A DNA stretch of 64,000 bases, from the NCBI RefSeq assembly GCF_024055725.1, contig NZ_JAMXMX010000022.1, positions 62,001-126,000 on the forward strand, read 5' to 3'. Under the pieces are notes generated by a model. It was not told where the DNA came from. It searched no databases and saw only the letters and a program-made list of their open reading frames with translations. Below are positions 8,715 through 17,712 of this stretch, piece by piece (within the stretch, counting starts at the first letter, position 1; each line of letters starts with the position of its first letter). The DNA comes from Actinoallomurus spadix. GTDB lineage: Bacteria; Actinomycetota; Actinomycetes; Streptosporangiales; Streptosporangiaceae. The position numbers and the translations under genes were made by a program.

Positions 8715-8741
8715 GGCTGAACTGTAGTTCACATTGAGAAC
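8706..8741. promoter_or_regulatory. Predicted IclR operator at the regulator's own start
   Basis: Half-sites GAAC (8719-8722), GTTC (8727-8730) and GAAC (8738-8741) form two overlapping palindromes. These are TGAACTGTAGTTCA (8718-8731) and GTTCACATTGAGAAC (8727-8741). A further GTTC lies at 8706. The same GAAC-GTTC-GAAC arrangement recurs at 17713-17737. Confidence 0.6.
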
Positions 8742-8777
8742 GGAGGAAGGCCGTCGCTCGAGCGTGAGAGCCAAATC

Positions 8778-9848
8778 TCAGCCCACCAGCCAGTTGTTGA
8801 GTTTGGTGGTGACCTCGTCCCAGTGCGCGGCGTACCAGTCGACGTCCTGCACCACCGGTTTCGCGGCGGCGCCCTGCCCTTCGACGCTCACGAGTTTGGC
8901 GTTTCCGGCCAATTGCGGCTTGGCGTTGTGGTTGACCGGCTGGACGCCCATGATCTCGGCGACCTTGGCCGCCTGCTCGGGCTGCGCCAGGAACTGCAGG
9001 AAGTCCTGCGCGGTCGCCTTGTGCTTCGTTCCCTTCGGCACCGCGAGCGCGTTGATCGACACCACCGTCTGGCCCCAGACGATCTTGATGTTCTTCTTGT
9101 CGTTGAGCAGCGGGTACAGGCGCGAGTCCGGAAGGAGGAACATGTCGACCTGGCCGGATCCGACCGCCTGCTCCAGCGCGCCCACGTTCGGCGCGAAGAG
9201 GGTGTCCTTCCGGATCGTGGCCCACTTGCGCAGGGAATGGTCGACGTCGAGCGGGTAGAGCTTGTCCGGCGTCACCCCGTCGGCGAGGAGCGGGTACTCC
9301 AGGATGCCGTTCTGCAGGTTCGTGATGACGCCCCGCTTGCCGGGGAACTTGGTCGTGTCGAAGAAGTCCTGGATCGTCTTCGGCGCCTTGGAAGGGTCCG
9401 GATACTTGTCGGCGTTGTACGCGAAGGGGGTCGCGTTCGCGAAGTTCCCGACGTAGCACTCGCCGACTCCCTTGGACGCGAAGTCCTGGGGGTTGAGCTT
9501 GGGCAGGCTCAGCTTCTCGAAGAGCCGCCCGCAGTGCTGCTTCGCCGCGGCCGGCGCCACCGCGACGACGTCCCACTGGACGTTCCAGGACAGCACCTGG
9601 GCCTTGACCTGGGCGATGTCCGCGGGCGAGGTGTTGTTGAAGGTCACGTTGGAATGGGCGGCGGTGTAGGGCTTCTGGAACGCGTTGGCCTGCGCGTCCT
9701 GGCCGGAACCTCCGTAGGCGACGTAGGTGAGCTTCTCCGGGCCGCCGGACGGATTCGCGCTCGCGCCGCCATCGGAGCCGCAGCCGGCGAGGGCGATCGC
9801 CGAGGCGAAGCCGACTCCCGCGAGGGTGGTTCGTGACAGAGAGACCAT
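8778..9848 (-). CDS. ABC transporter substrate-binding lipoprotein, polyamine/carboxylate type
   Basis: A 356-residue exported binding protein. The N-terminus is a lipoprotein signal with lipobox LAGC (Cys about residue 23). The mature part follows the PotD/extracellular-binding-protein fold: LTYVAYGGSGQDAQANAFQK, then WDVVAVAP, then PFAYNADKYPDPSKAPKTIQD. It would capture substrate for the permease and ATPase genes upstream on the same strand. It has its own promoter region with an IclR-type box at 9893-9907. The IclR regulator follows 63 bp downstream. Confidence 0.88.
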   Translation of the reverse strand: MVSLSRTTLAGVGFASAIALAGCGSDGGASANPSGGPEKLTYVAYGGSGQDAQANAFQKPYTAAHSNVTFNNTSPADIAQVKAQVLSWNVQWDVVAVAPAAAKQHCGRLFEKLSLPKLNPQDFASKGVGECYVGNFANATPFAYNADKYPDPSKAPKTIQDFFDTTKFPGKRGVITNLQNGILEYPLLADGVTPDKLYPLDVDHSLRKWATIRKDTLFAPNVGALEQAVGSGQVDMFLLPDSRLYPLLNDKKNIKIVWGQTVVSINALAVPKGTKHKATAQDFLQFLAQPEQAAKVAEIMGVQPVNHNAKPQLAGNAKLVSVEGQGAAAKPVVQDVDWYAAHWDEVTTKLNNWLVG

Positions 9849-9892
9849 CGTCCTACCTCTCGTTAAGGGTCCGCCAGGCCGGATGGAGGTTT

Positions 9893-9928
9893 GTTCACTA
9901 TGCGACCTTCGAACCCCGTGATGTGAAC
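9893..9928. promoter_or_regulatory. Predicted IclR-type operator upstream of the binding-protein gene
   Basis: GTTCACTATGCGACC (9893-9907) matches GTTC-N7-GAAC with one mismatch in the right arm. A second GAAC half-site preceded by GTGATGT lies at 9925-9928. The site is about 45 bp before the start codon of the substrate-binding protein. Confidence 0.5.
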
Positions 9929-10067
9929 ACGGTACCGAAATAGCACGAGAACGTACAGGTCCGGCCTTACATCGTTTCGAGTTTGTTTCCAACTGTGCAC
10001 ATGACGCGCGATACGTTCGCGATGTGTGTAAGGGCGGCAGGGTCGCGCCCATGGCGCGGCGACGGAT

Positions 10068-10127
10068 GTCCCGCACGAAAGGCGGGTGTCCTGCAGGAAG
10101 GGCGGGTGTCCTGCACGAAAGGCGCCC
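10068..10127. repeat. Three-copy 20-bp tandem repeat
   Basis: Units at 10068, 10088 and 10108 share GTCC(C/T)GCA(C/G)GAA(A/G)GGCG with a variable end. The third unit runs into the left arm of the adjacent hairpin. Confidence 0.75.
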
Positions 10128-10148
10128 GGAGGCAGGCCACCGGGCGCC
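10121..10148 (-). terminator. Terminator-like hairpin after the ABC ATPase gene
   Basis: GGCGCCCGG (10121-10129) and CCGGGCGCC (10140-10148) form a perfect 9-bp stem with a 10-nt loop, about 55 bp downstream of the ATPase stop. There is no T-run, as is common for actinomycete terminators. Confidence 0.55.
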
Positions 10149-10201
10149 ATCGGCACCCCGTGGCCACCTCCGGGCGGTAGGGGAAGTGGATCGGCGCCGG
10201 A

Positions 10202-11341
10202 TCAGGCCGCGACGATCCGCTGCGCTCGCGGCCGCCACCAGGCCACGAGGTCGTCGCCGACGGCGTGGTCGCCGTGGAGCGCGCTGACGCGGGCACGGCC
10301 GGGAAGCCGGCGTTCGCCCATGGTGAGCAGCAGCGTGCGGTACGCGCCCATGTACTCGACATCGCGGACGGTCGCCCGTACGGCGTTGGCGCCCGCGGGC
10401 ACCTCGTCGAGCCGGTTGACCACCTCGACGTCCTCCGGCCGTACGACGATCGCGCTGCGCGTGCGCACGCCGGGATGCGCGGCGACGGTGCCGGGATCGA
10501 TGCCCCAGGTCTCGCCGTCCCAGGTGAGGTTCTCATCCAGGGCGGCCTGTCCGAGCTCGAAGACGTTCGAGTCGCCGAGGAACCTGGCCGTGAAGAGGGT
10601 CTCGGGCTCGGCGTACAGCTGCTGCGGCGTGCCGACCTGCTCGATGTGCCCGCTGTTGAACAGCGCGATGCGGTCGGAGAGGTTCAGGGCCTCCTCCTGG
10701 TCGTGCGTCACGAAGACGAACGTGGAGCCCACCTCGCGGTGGATCCGCCGGATCTCCACCTGCAGGGCCGACCGCAGGTTACGGTCGAGCGCGCCCAGCG
10801 GCTCGTCCAGCAGGAGCGCCCTGGGCTCGAAGACGATCGCGCGGGCCAGCGCGACGCGTTGCTGCTGCCCTCCGGACAGCTGCGCGGGATGGTGATCGTC
10901 GCGGCCGGTGAGCTGAACGAGCTCGAGCACCTCGGCGACCTTCCGGGCGATCTCCCGCTTGTCGGCCCTGCGCTCGCGCAGCGGATACGCGACGTTCTGC
11001 GCGACCGTCATGTGCGGGAAGAGCGCGTAGTGCTGGAACAGCATGCCGAGGTTGCGGCGGTGCGGCGGCACGTTGCTCACGTCGGCCCCGTTGAGCACGA
11101 TGGTGCCCGCGGTGAGCGTCTCGAAGCCGGCGATGAGGTTCAGGGTGGTCGTCTTGCCCGAGCCGCTCGGCCCGAGCAAGGTCATGAACTCCCCGGGTTC
11201 GATCGTGAGCGAGATGTCGTCGACGGCGGGAGCCTCGAGCCCGTAGTCCTTGGTCACGTGGTCCAGGCGGATCTCGGTGCCGCTCCTGGTCCCGGGCGAC
11301 GATCCGGTGGCCTTCACCGTGGTGTCATGTGTCATCGTCAT
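10202..11341 (-). CDS. ABC transporter ATP-binding protein, PotA-like
   Basis: A 379-residue nucleotide-binding subunit. It has Walker A GPSGSGKTT near residue 54, Q-loop MLFQHYALFPHM, signature LSGGQQQRVALARA, Walker B ALLLDEPLGALD and the H-loop FVTHDQEEAL. A C-terminal TOBE-like domain (SAIVVRPEDVEVV) follows, as in PotA/FbpC importers. It powers import with the two permeases directly upstream, eight bases after the second permease's stop. The ATG at 11341 or at 11335 could be used. Confidence 0.92.
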   Translation of the reverse strand: MTMTHDTTVKATGSSPGTRSGTEIRLDHVTKDYGLEAPAVDDISLTIEPGEFMTLLGPSGSGKTTTLNLIAGFETLTAGTIVLNGADVSNVPPHRRNLGMLFQHYALFPHMTVAQNVAYPLRERRADKREIARKVAEVLELVQLTGRDDHHPAQLSGGQQQRVALARAIVFEPRALLLDEPLGALDRNLRSALQVEIRRIHREVGSTFVFVTHDQEEALNLSDRIALFNSGHIEQVGTPQQLYAEPETLFTARFLGDSNVFELGQAALDENLTWDGETWGIDPGTVAAHPGVRTRSAIVVRPEDVEVVNRLDEVPAGANAVRATVRDVEYMGAYRTLLLTMGERRLPGRARVSALHGDHAVGDDLVAWWRPRAQRIVAA

Positions 11342-11349
11342 TGGCTCTC

Positions 11350-12224
11350 TTATCGGCGGCGGGCCCTGCCGCGAAGCAGCTGGGGCACGAGGAAGATGAT
11401 GGTCACGGCGACGACCATGAGGCTCGACGCGGCGGAGATCGTCGGGTCGATCTCCACGGTGACGCTGTTGTACATCTGCACCGGCATGGTCTGGAACTGC
11501 GGCGATCGCAGGAACAGCGCGATGACGACCTCGTCGAACGAGACGATGAACGCGAAGATCGCGCCTGTCAGGATGCCCCGGCTGATCAGCGGCATCGTCA
11601 CGCGGACGAACGAACGCCAGGGCGAGGCTCCGAGCGACGCCGAGGCCTTCAGCAGCCGCTGGTCGAAGCCGCCGAGCGCGCCGGTGACGGAGACGAGGAC
11701 GTACGGGACGGCGATCGCGGTGTGGGCGAGCACGTACCCGGGCACCGTGCCGGTGAGGCGCCAGCCGAGGAAGGAGATGTAGACCGCGACCGCCACGACG
11801 ATGGCGGGGGCCACGATCGGCACCATCAGCAGGGTGCGCACGAACCGGGCGAGCCGTCCGTGCAGCCGGGACAGCGCCACGGCCGCCGCGGTGCCGACCG
11901 TCGTGGCCAGCAGCGCCGTGAGCAGCGCGACCAGCAGCGAGTTGCGCAGGGAGTCCAGCCAGACGGGGCTGGTGAAGAAGTTGTGGTACAGCCGCCACGA
12001 GAATCCCCGAGGCGGCCACTGGAACGTCGGCGCGCCGCTGAAGCTCATCGGGATGACGAACAGCGTCGGCAGGATGAGGAAGACGGCGACGAGCCCGCCG
12101 GTGACCTTGAGCCACCAGGGGACGGGGTCGACCTTCGTGTACCGCCGGCGGGTGCGGGACGGGTGGTCCCAGGGCCGGAGCCGGTGGCCGCCGGTCCGGA
12201 ACGGGTGGTCGCTGGGCTGGTCAT
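11350..12224 (-). CDS. ABC transporter permease (PotC-like), apparent frameshift near the N-terminus
   Basis: The second permease of the importer. The body (from MSFSGAPTF at 12048) has five predicted membrane helices and the permease coupling segment ASLGASPWRSFVRVTMPLI. The natural start is the ATG at 12224, overlapping the previous stop as TGATG. That frame gives a plausible N-terminal tail for about 28 codons and then leaves frame. The frame containing KVDPVPWWLKVTGGLVAV, the first membrane helix, and the rest of the protein has no start codon upstream of 12048. One extra base near 12140-12160, in a C/G-rich run, would join the two. This is either a real mutation or a sequence error. Confidence 0.8.
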
Positions 12225-13081
12225 CAGCGGTCCTTCGTTCGACTGGTCGCGACCACGCCGATCGCGGACATGGTGCCGCCCATCCGGTTCGCCCAGGCGA
12301 CGAGGACGAGCGTGACGATCAGCACGACCATGCCGAGCGCCCCCGCGGCGGCGAAGTCGAGCAGCTGGGTGGTCCGCTGGGCGAGCAGCTGGGCGACGAG
12401 CGACTGCTGCGGTGATCCGAGCAGCGCCGGAGTCACGTAGAACCCGAGGCTGAGCGTGAACACCAGGATGACGCCGGCCACCACCCCGCCGCGGGACAGC
12501 GGGAAGAAGACCTTCCAGAACGCCGCGGTCGGGGACGAGCCGAGCCCGCGCGCGGCGAGCAGCAGTCTCCGGTCGATCGATCCGAGGGTGCTGAACAGCG
12601 GCAGCACCATGAAGGGGAGCATCACCTGGGTCATGGCGATCGTCACGCCGGCGGAGGTGCCGTAGAGGACGACGTGATCGGCCCCGAGGAGCGCGAACAC
12701 CTTCTGCACCGGCCCGCCGTTCTGCAGGATGATGATCCACGCGAAGTTGCGCGCCATCACGGACGTCCAGAAGGGGATCAGCACGATCACCAGGAGGATG
12801 CCGCGCGCGCGTGGGCTCACGCGGGTCATCAGGTACGCGTACGGGTACCCGATCAGCAGGGCGGCGGCGGTCACCGCCGCGGCGATCATCACGGTCCGGC
12901 CGAGCACCGTCAGGGTGACGCCGTCGGTGAAGATGTTCTCGTAGTTCTTCAGCGTCCAGGTCGGCTCGGAGACGCTGTCGAGGAGGGTCCTGCCGAGCGG
13001 TACCAGCAGGATGCCGGCCAGCAGGGCCAGCGCGGGTAGCAGCAGAGGCCAGCCCGACAGTCTCATCTTGTTCGAGGACAT
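12224..13081 (-). CDS. ABC transporter permease, PotB-like
   Basis: A 285-residue inner-membrane permease with about six hydrophobic helices, beginning GWPLLLPALALLAGILLVPL. It carries the typical cytoplasmic coupling loop (RGLGSSPTAAFWKVFFPLS). The ATG at 13081 is preceded by GGAAGGGGA. Its TGA overlaps the ATG of the second permease. It is the first gene of the importer unit, which has its own upstream region (13082-13309) containing two IclR-like boxes. Subunit order permease-permease-ATPase is that of polyamine/opine-type importers. Confidence 0.88.
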   Translation of the reverse strand: MSSNKMRLSGWPLLLPALALLAGILLVPLGRTLLDSVSEPTWTLKNYENIFTDGVTLTVLGRTVMIAAAVTAAALLIGYPYAYLMTRVSPRARGILLVIVLIPFWTSVMARNFAWIIILQNGGPVQKVFALLGADHVVLYGTSAGVTIAMTQVMLPFMVLPLFSTLGSIDRRLLLAARGLGSSPTAAFWKVFFPLSRGGVVAGVILVFTLSLGFYVTPALLGSPQQSLVAQLLAQRTTQLLDFAAAGALGMVVLIVTLVLVAWANRMGGTMSAIGVVATSRTKDR

Positions 13082-13233
13082 ACTCGTCCCCTTCCAGCTT
13101 GTTCGGCTCAACCGGTCAGGAGTACCGGATCGTGACGGTGGCGGAAGCGCTGCTCAGGCGCGCCCGCCACCTGCCGAGACGTCGGCGGCGTCTCGGAACG
13201 GAGGCCTGGGGGTCGCCAGTATTCCAAGCCAAT

Positions 13234-13268
13234 GTTCGTATAGCAATAGTCATGTGCGTATCGTGAAC
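13234..13268. promoter_or_regulatory. Paired IclR-type boxes upstream of the importer operon
   Basis: GTTCGTATAGCAATA (13234-13248) and GTGCGTATCGTGAAC (13254-13268) each match one half of GTTC-N7-GAAC well and share GTAT in the centre. Their equivalent positions are exactly 20 bp apart, two helical turns. They lie in the 228-bp gap before the permease operon. Confidence 0.5.
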
Positions 13269-13309
13269 GTCGGCCCGCATCCGCCGGTCCCACACCGGCC
13301 GGTCGCGCG

Positions 13310-14095
13310 TCAGGCGCTGTAACCGCCGTCGACGGGCAGGACGACGCCGCTGATCTGGCTCGCACGATCGCTCAGCAGCCACGCCGCGGCGTCGGCCACC
13401 TCGGTCGTCGTGCCGGCCTTCCGCAACGGGACCGCGGAGATCCGGCGCTCCACCGCTGCCGGATCGTCGTGCCGCCACTTGACGAACATCGGGGTCTCGG
13501 TGGGGCCGGGGGCGACGGCGTTGACGCGGATGCCGAGCGGCCCGTTGTCATGCGCCGCCGTACGGGTGAAGCCGATGACCGCGTGTTTCGTCGCCTGGTA
13601 GGCGCCGAGGCCCGTGTTGCCGCGGAAGCCGCCGACGCTGCTCGTATTGACGATCGACCCGCCCGACTCCCGCATCGCGCGGATCTCCTCGCGCAGGCAC
13701 AGCCACATGCCCTTGACGTTCACCGCCATGATCCGGTCGAAGTCTTCCTCCGGCACCTCGTCGAGGCGGCCGTACTGGTTGATCCCCGCGTTGTTGAACG
13801 CGCCGTCGAGCCGGCCGAACCGGGTGATCGTGTCGTCGACGAACCGCGCGACGTCCGCTCCGACGCTCACGTCCCCCACGGTGCAGGCGACGTCGTGACC
13901 GGCCGCGGTGAGCTCCTCGGTGAGCTCCTCGAGCGTGTCCCGCGACCGCGCGGTGACCATGACGGAGGCGCCCTCCTCGGCGAAGAGCCGCACGGAGTCG
14001 GCCCCGATGCCGGTGCTCCCGCCGACCACCAGAACGACCTTCTCGGCGAGCAGCCCGGTCCCGGACGCCGTCCGGTTTCCTGCGTTTTCCGACAA
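13310..14095 (-). CDS. SDR-family NAD(P)-dependent oxidoreductase
   Basis: A 261-residue classical short-chain dehydrogenase. It has the cofactor motif VVGGSTGIGADSV, the NNAG motif (GAFNNAGINQ), catalytic Ser in NTSSVGG and the YxxxK motif in AYQATKHAV, with PG motif VAPGPTETPMF. It ends ISGVVLPVDGGYSA. The start is TTG at 14095 with AAGGAG five bases upstream. It follows the aldolase gene by 13 bp and probably ends the upstream catabolic transcript. The substrate is unknown. Confidence 0.9.
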   Translation of the reverse strand: MSENAGNRTASGTGLLAEKVVLVVGGSTGIGADSVRLFAEEGASVMVTARSRDTLEELTEELTAAGHDVACTVGDVSVGADVARFVDDTITRFGRLDGAFNNAGINQYGRLDEVPEEDFDRIMAVNVKGMWLCLREEIRAMRESGGSIVNTSSVGGFRGNTGLGAYQATKHAVIGFTRTAAHDNGPLGIRVNAVAPGPTETPMFVKWRHDDPAAVERRISAVPLRKAGTTTEVADAAAWLLSDRASQISGVVLPVDGGYSA

Positions 14096-14108
14096 GATGT
14101 CTCCTTCT

Positions 14109-14897
14109 CTAGTCCTCGGAACCTACTGCACGGCCCAGCCGTACGGCAGCGGCGGCGGCGGATCCCAGCAGGCCGGCGTCGTTGCCGAGCAGCGTGAAGG
14201 CGTACCCCGCGTCGACGGCGGCCCGCACCGACCGCTCCGTCGCCGCCCCGGCGTTGCCGATCGGCCTCCCGGCGGCGATGCAGGCCGCGATGGCGGAGGT
14301 GATCAGCTCGACCACCCGCGGGTCGTCCTCCGTCGTGCCCTCGGAGGTGGACAGGTCCGCGGCCCCGACCAGCAGCGCGTCCACTCCCTCCACCGCGGCG
14401 ATCTCCCCCGCCGACCGGGCCGCCCCGGCGCTCTCGATCTGCGCGATGAACACCACCTCCTCCTGCCCGAAGCGCAGGTACTCGGCGCGATCGATCGCGC
14501 CCCAGGCACCGGCGCGGCTCGTCGCGCCGACGCCCCTGGTGCCCCGAGGCGGGAAGCGGACGGCGCGGGCGCCGGCCTCCGCCTGCTCGACCGTGTCGAC
14601 GTGCGGCAGCATGATCCCCTCGGCGCCGGCGTCCAGGACGCGCTGGGCGATGCCGCCGTCCAGCGTGGGGACCCGGACGATCGGCGCCATGCCCAGCTGG
14701 TCCGCGGCGCCGATCAGCCGGTACGTCGTCTCGAGGTTCAGCGCGGAGTGCTCGAGGTCGATGACCACGAAGTCGAAGCCGGCCAGGGCGAGCAGTTCGA
14801 CACTCTCCGTCGCCGGCAGCTTCACCCACGTGCCGAGCGCCGGCCCGCCGGGCCGGGCCAGCGCGGCCCGGAAACGGCTCTTACGCGGCGCGCTCAT
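14109..14897 (-). CDS. HpcH/HpaI-family aldolase
   Basis: A 262-residue class II pyruvate-type aldolase. Signature segments are GTWVKLPATESVELLALAGF, then DFVVIDLEHSALN (metal/active region), GAEGIMLPHVDTVEQAEA, then VVFIAQIESAGA with the metal-binding Glu, and VDALLVGAADLS with the metal-binding Asp. Such enzymes cleave 2-oxo-4-hydroxy acids to pyruvate and an aldehyde. The ATG at 14897 overlaps the bicupin stop (ATGA). An aldehyde product would fit the dehydrogenases of the cluster, but that link is inference. Confidence 0.9.
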   Translation of the reverse strand: MSAPRKSRFRAALARPGGPALGTWVKLPATESVELLALAGFDFVVIDLEHSALNLETTYRLIGAADQLGMAPIVRVPTLDGGIAQRVLDAGAEGIMLPHVDTVEQAEAGARAVRFPPRGTRGVGATSRAGAWGAIDRAEYLRFGQEEVVFIAQIESAGAARSAGEIAAVEGVDALLVGAADLSTSEGTTEDDPRVVELITSAIAACIAAGRPIGNAGAATERSVRAAVDAGYAFTLLGNDAGLLGSAAAAAVRLGRAVGSED

Positions 14898-15811
14898 GGG
14901 GCTGGGTACTCGTCTGCGTTGAGAACCCAGCCGGGACGGGCGGAGAAGTCCCGGCGCGGCGGGGAGAACAGGTCGATCAGCTGCTGGTGCGGCCCGACGC
15001 CCTGGGTCGTGTGGACGGTCGGCGGGGGGATCACGGTCATCGACGGCGACCCGACGCGGGTGTGCTCCGCGGACCGCCACCGGGTCGAGTCGGGCCCCCA
15101 GGGGTACTGGATGTGGTGGACGAACTCGCCCTTGACCGCCAGCGAGAGCTGTTCGAAGTCGTCGTGGGAGTGCGGGGAGAGCTTGAGCGGGTCGCGCGGG
15201 GTCGGCTCCTCGGCGAGGAAGTTCACCATCAGGTTGGTGGTGCGGAAGATCCGGCCGAACCGTCCCTCGGTGATCGGCGTGTCCGCGAGCCGGTGGACGC
15301 GCAGCCGGAAGCCGCCCACCGGGTCCGGCCACGGCACGAGCGGGGCGCAGCGGGGGTCCGGCTCGGCGTACGCGCCGGCGTTCAGCGCCGCGTCCCGCAG
15401 GTCCCCGGCGACGGAGGAGAACACCCGGATGACGGGCCCGTCGGTCAGCGCCTCGACGACGCTGTCCCCCGGCGGCACGATGACGAAGGCCTCCTCGTCC
15501 ACCTCCTGCTCCTCGTCCCCGGCGGTGACCCGGACCGCGGCGCTGCCGGAGTAGAGCAGCACGCAGTACTCATCGGGCTGCCCGTCGCGGGTGAAGCGGT
15601 CGCCGGCGACGGCCTCGGTCCAGGCCAGCACGGCGTTCTGGCCGCGCACGAACCACGTACGGCTGCCGGCCGGGCCGACCGCGGCGGGCGGGAGCTTCGA
15701 GAACTCCAGATACTGGGCCGCGGAGACGGGGGTGGACGGATCGACCGGGGCCGACGCGGACGGGACGCTCGCCAGCTGCGAGCGCAGGTCGTCCTTGGCG
15801 TACATCGACAT
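14894..15811 (-). CDS. Two-domain cupin protein
   Basis: A 305-residue bicupin. The first barrel covers roughly residues 55-130 (YCVLLYSGSAAVRVTAGDEE, then FVIVPPGDSVVEAL). The second covers 200-290, where SPHSHDDFEQLSLAVKGEFVHHI supplies His and Glu residues expected of a metal site, followed by VIPPPTVHTTQGVGPH. Many bicupins are dioxygenases or isomerases of carboxylated substrates; here the reaction is not recognised. It lies between BKACE and the HpaI-type aldolase, in overlapping translation with the latter. Confidence 0.75.
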   Translation of the reverse strand: MSMYAKDDLRSQLASVPSASAPVDPSTPVSAAQYLEFSKLPPAAVGPAGSRTWFVRGQNAVLAWTEAVAGDRFTRDGQPDEYCVLLYSGSAAVRVTAGDEEQEVDEEAFVIVPPGDSVVEALTDGPVIRVFSSVAGDLRDAALNAGAYAEPDPRCAPLVPWPDPVGGFRLRVHRLADTPITEGRFGRIFRTTNLMVNFLAEEPTPRDPLKLSPHSHDDFEQLSLAVKGEFVHHIQYPWGPDSTRWRSAEHTRVGSPSMTVIPPPTVHTTQGVGPHQQLIDLFSPPRRDFSARPGWVLNADEYPAP

Positions 15812-15827
15812 GTCTCGGTGCCTCTTC

Positions 15828-16759
15828 CTAAAGCGTGATGTTCTGCGCGCCCTTGAGGGCCAGCATCGTGCGGACGTCGGCGGGCGTCGCGATCGGCCGG
15901 TCCAGGTCGGTGAGGACCTCCCGGACCTTGTTCACCTGCTGCGCGTTGCCGGTCGCCTGCTCGCCCTTGCCGATGTAGAGGTTGTCCTCCAGGCCGACGC
16001 GCACGTGCCCGCCGAGCCACGCGCTGTGGGTGCAGAACCGCATCTGGTTACGCCCGGCGGCGAAGGCGGAGAAGTGGTAGTCGTCGCCGAAGAGCCTGTC
16101 GGCGATGGCGACCATGTGGGTGAGGTTGGCGTGGTCGGCCCCGATGCCGCCGAGGATCCCGAAGACCCCCTGGATGAGGAACGGCGGCTTCGCCAGCCCG
16201 CGGTCGGCGAAGTGGGCGAGGGTGTACAGGTGCCCGATGTCGTAGCACTCGTACTCGAACCGGGTCCCCCCCGCTCCCCCAGCTCCCGCAGCGCGTACTC
16301 GATCTGCTCGAACGAGTTGACGAACGGGTGCCGGTAGGTGTTCTCCACGTAGGGCTTCTCCCACGCGTGCTTCCAGTGGGTCACCCGGTCGGCGATGCCG
16401 GAGTAGACGAAGTTCATCGACCCCATGTTCAGCGAGGCGAGTTCGGGGCTGAACCGGGTCGCCGCGGCGAGCCGCTCCTCGATCGTCATCGAGGACGCCC
16501 CGCCGGTCGAGATGTTGATGACCGCGTCGCACCGCTCGGCGATCGGCGGGATGATCTGCTCGAAGACGCTGGGCTCGAAGGCCGGCCGGCCGTCCCGGTG
16601 CCTGGCGTGCAGGTGGATGACGGCCGCCCCGGCCTCCGCCGCGGCGAGGGACTCGGCGACGATCTCCTCCGGCGTGATCGGGAGATGGTCGCTCTGCGAC
16701 GGCACGTGGACCGAGCCCGTCACCGCGGCACTGATGATCACACGATCCGCGGCGATCAC
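15828..16759 (-). pseudogene. BKACE-family (beta-keto acid cleavage) enzyme with frameshift
   Basis: The N-terminal part (start ATG 16759, overlapping the previous stop) has TGSVHVPSQSDHLPITPEEI, the two-His metal motif HLHARHRDGRP, and NISTGGASSMTIEERL. The C-terminal part is in another frame and resumes at TRFEYECYDIGHLYTLAHF, ending at 15828. The switch falls on a run of seven C (16266-16272). Five or eight bases there would restore the family's ...ERG(G)TRFE sequence. BKACE enzymes convert a beta-keto acid plus acetyl-CoA to acetoacetate and a CoA ester. Either the gene is broken or the homopolymer was miscounted. Confidence 0.85.
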
Positions 16760-17688
16760 GACGCCGTGTCCTCCAGCCCCAGCAGGAACGCGGGGTTCAC
16801 GGCGATCATCGTGCGGATGTCCTTCTCGGCCACACCGTGCTCGAGCAGCGCCCCGACGAGGTGGATGTAGCCGTCGACCGGCAGCGGGTTGCCCTTCTGG
16901 CCCAGGTCCGACGAGATGACCGTCCGCTCCGGGCCGACCCGCTCGATCCAGTCCACGAGCTTCTGGACAGGCCAGCGGGGACCGGCCGCCTCGGGGTGGT
17001 ACATCGCGATCTCGTGCTCGATGTAGGCGCCGGAGCGCAGCAGGTCCTCGACGTCGGCCTCCGACGCGCCGACGACGAAGTCGGGGTGCTGGACGAGCAG
17101 CCGACGCACGCCCTTGCGTGCGGCGCCCTCGAACAGGATCTTCATCGACTCGGTGTCCAGGTGCCCGCCGGCGAGCAGCGCGTCGGTCTCGGCGACGAGG
17201 TCGAGGATCTGCTCCGTGTCCGCCGACAGGTCTCCCGACTCGTCGAGGATCGACACCTCCTTCTCGAGCAGGTCGATGGCGGCGCTGGGGAAGCCGCCGG
17301 CGGCGGCATGACTGTGATGGTCCCGGTGCTGCCGGGCGCAGGTCGTCGGCGCCCAGACGCAGCGCCCGCCCATCCGCAGGCTCATCGCCACGGCCGACGA
17401 CGGGTTGACGCCGCCGACCTCGGTGTTGAGGGCGACCCCTCCGTACACCGGCGTGGGAGCGTCCGCGAGCCAGGGGCCCATGGCGAGCAGATCCATCACC
17501 GTGTTGTGGTGATGGGACTTCACGAGGATGGCCCGCATGCCGATGCGCGCCCCATCGTGGGCGGCCTCGACGTGGTTCAACCGTCGCGGGAACGGGCTGG
17601 GGCCGGAGTGGCAGTGCAGATCCACGGCACCGGACAGAACCTTCAGGACGGCCGGCGAGACGGGCTGGGAATCCTCCACCGAAAGCAT
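16756..17688 (-). CDS. DUF6282-type amidohydrolase-like protein
   Basis: A 310-residue protein with metal-hydrolase features. It has VDLHCHSGPSPFPR near residue 20, AILVKSHHHNTV, the segment ARQHRDHHSHAAAGGFPSA, and then VISSDLGQKGNPLPVDG, where an Asp sits late in the barrel as in amidohydrolases. I recognise it as the DUF6282 group, function unassigned. The ATG at 17688 is chosen because GGAG lies six bases upstream; earlier in-frame starts at 17727 and 17739 fall inside the operator. It opens the catabolic operon, with BKACE overlapping its 3' end. Confidence 0.75.
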   Translation of the reverse strand: MLSVEDSQPVSPAVLKVLSGAVDLHCHSGPSPFPRRLNHVEAAHDGARIGMRAILVKSHHHNTVMDLLAMGPWLADAPTPVYGGVALNTEVGGVNPSSAVAMSLRMGGRCVWAPTTCARQHRDHHSHAAAGGFPSAAIDLLEKEVSILDESGDLSADTEQILDLVAETDALLAGGHLDTESMKILFEGAARKGVRRLLVQHPDFVVGASEADVEDLLRSGAYIEHEIAMYHPEAAGPRWPVQKLVDWIERVGPERTVISSDLGQKGNPLPVDGYIHLVGALLEHGVAEKDIRTMIAVNPAFLLGLEDTAS

Positions 17689-17712
17689 GCAGTGCTCCAA
17701 AGTGCGGAATGT

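Larger units (their letters stand above)
9849..10201. other. Intergenic region between the binding-protein and ATPase genes
   Basis: This 353-bp gap holds the IclR-type box (9893-9928), a three-copy 20-bp tandem repeat (10068-10127) and a terminator-like hairpin (10121-10148). No coding sequence is convincing here; open frames across it are by-products of high GC. Confidence 0.6.
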
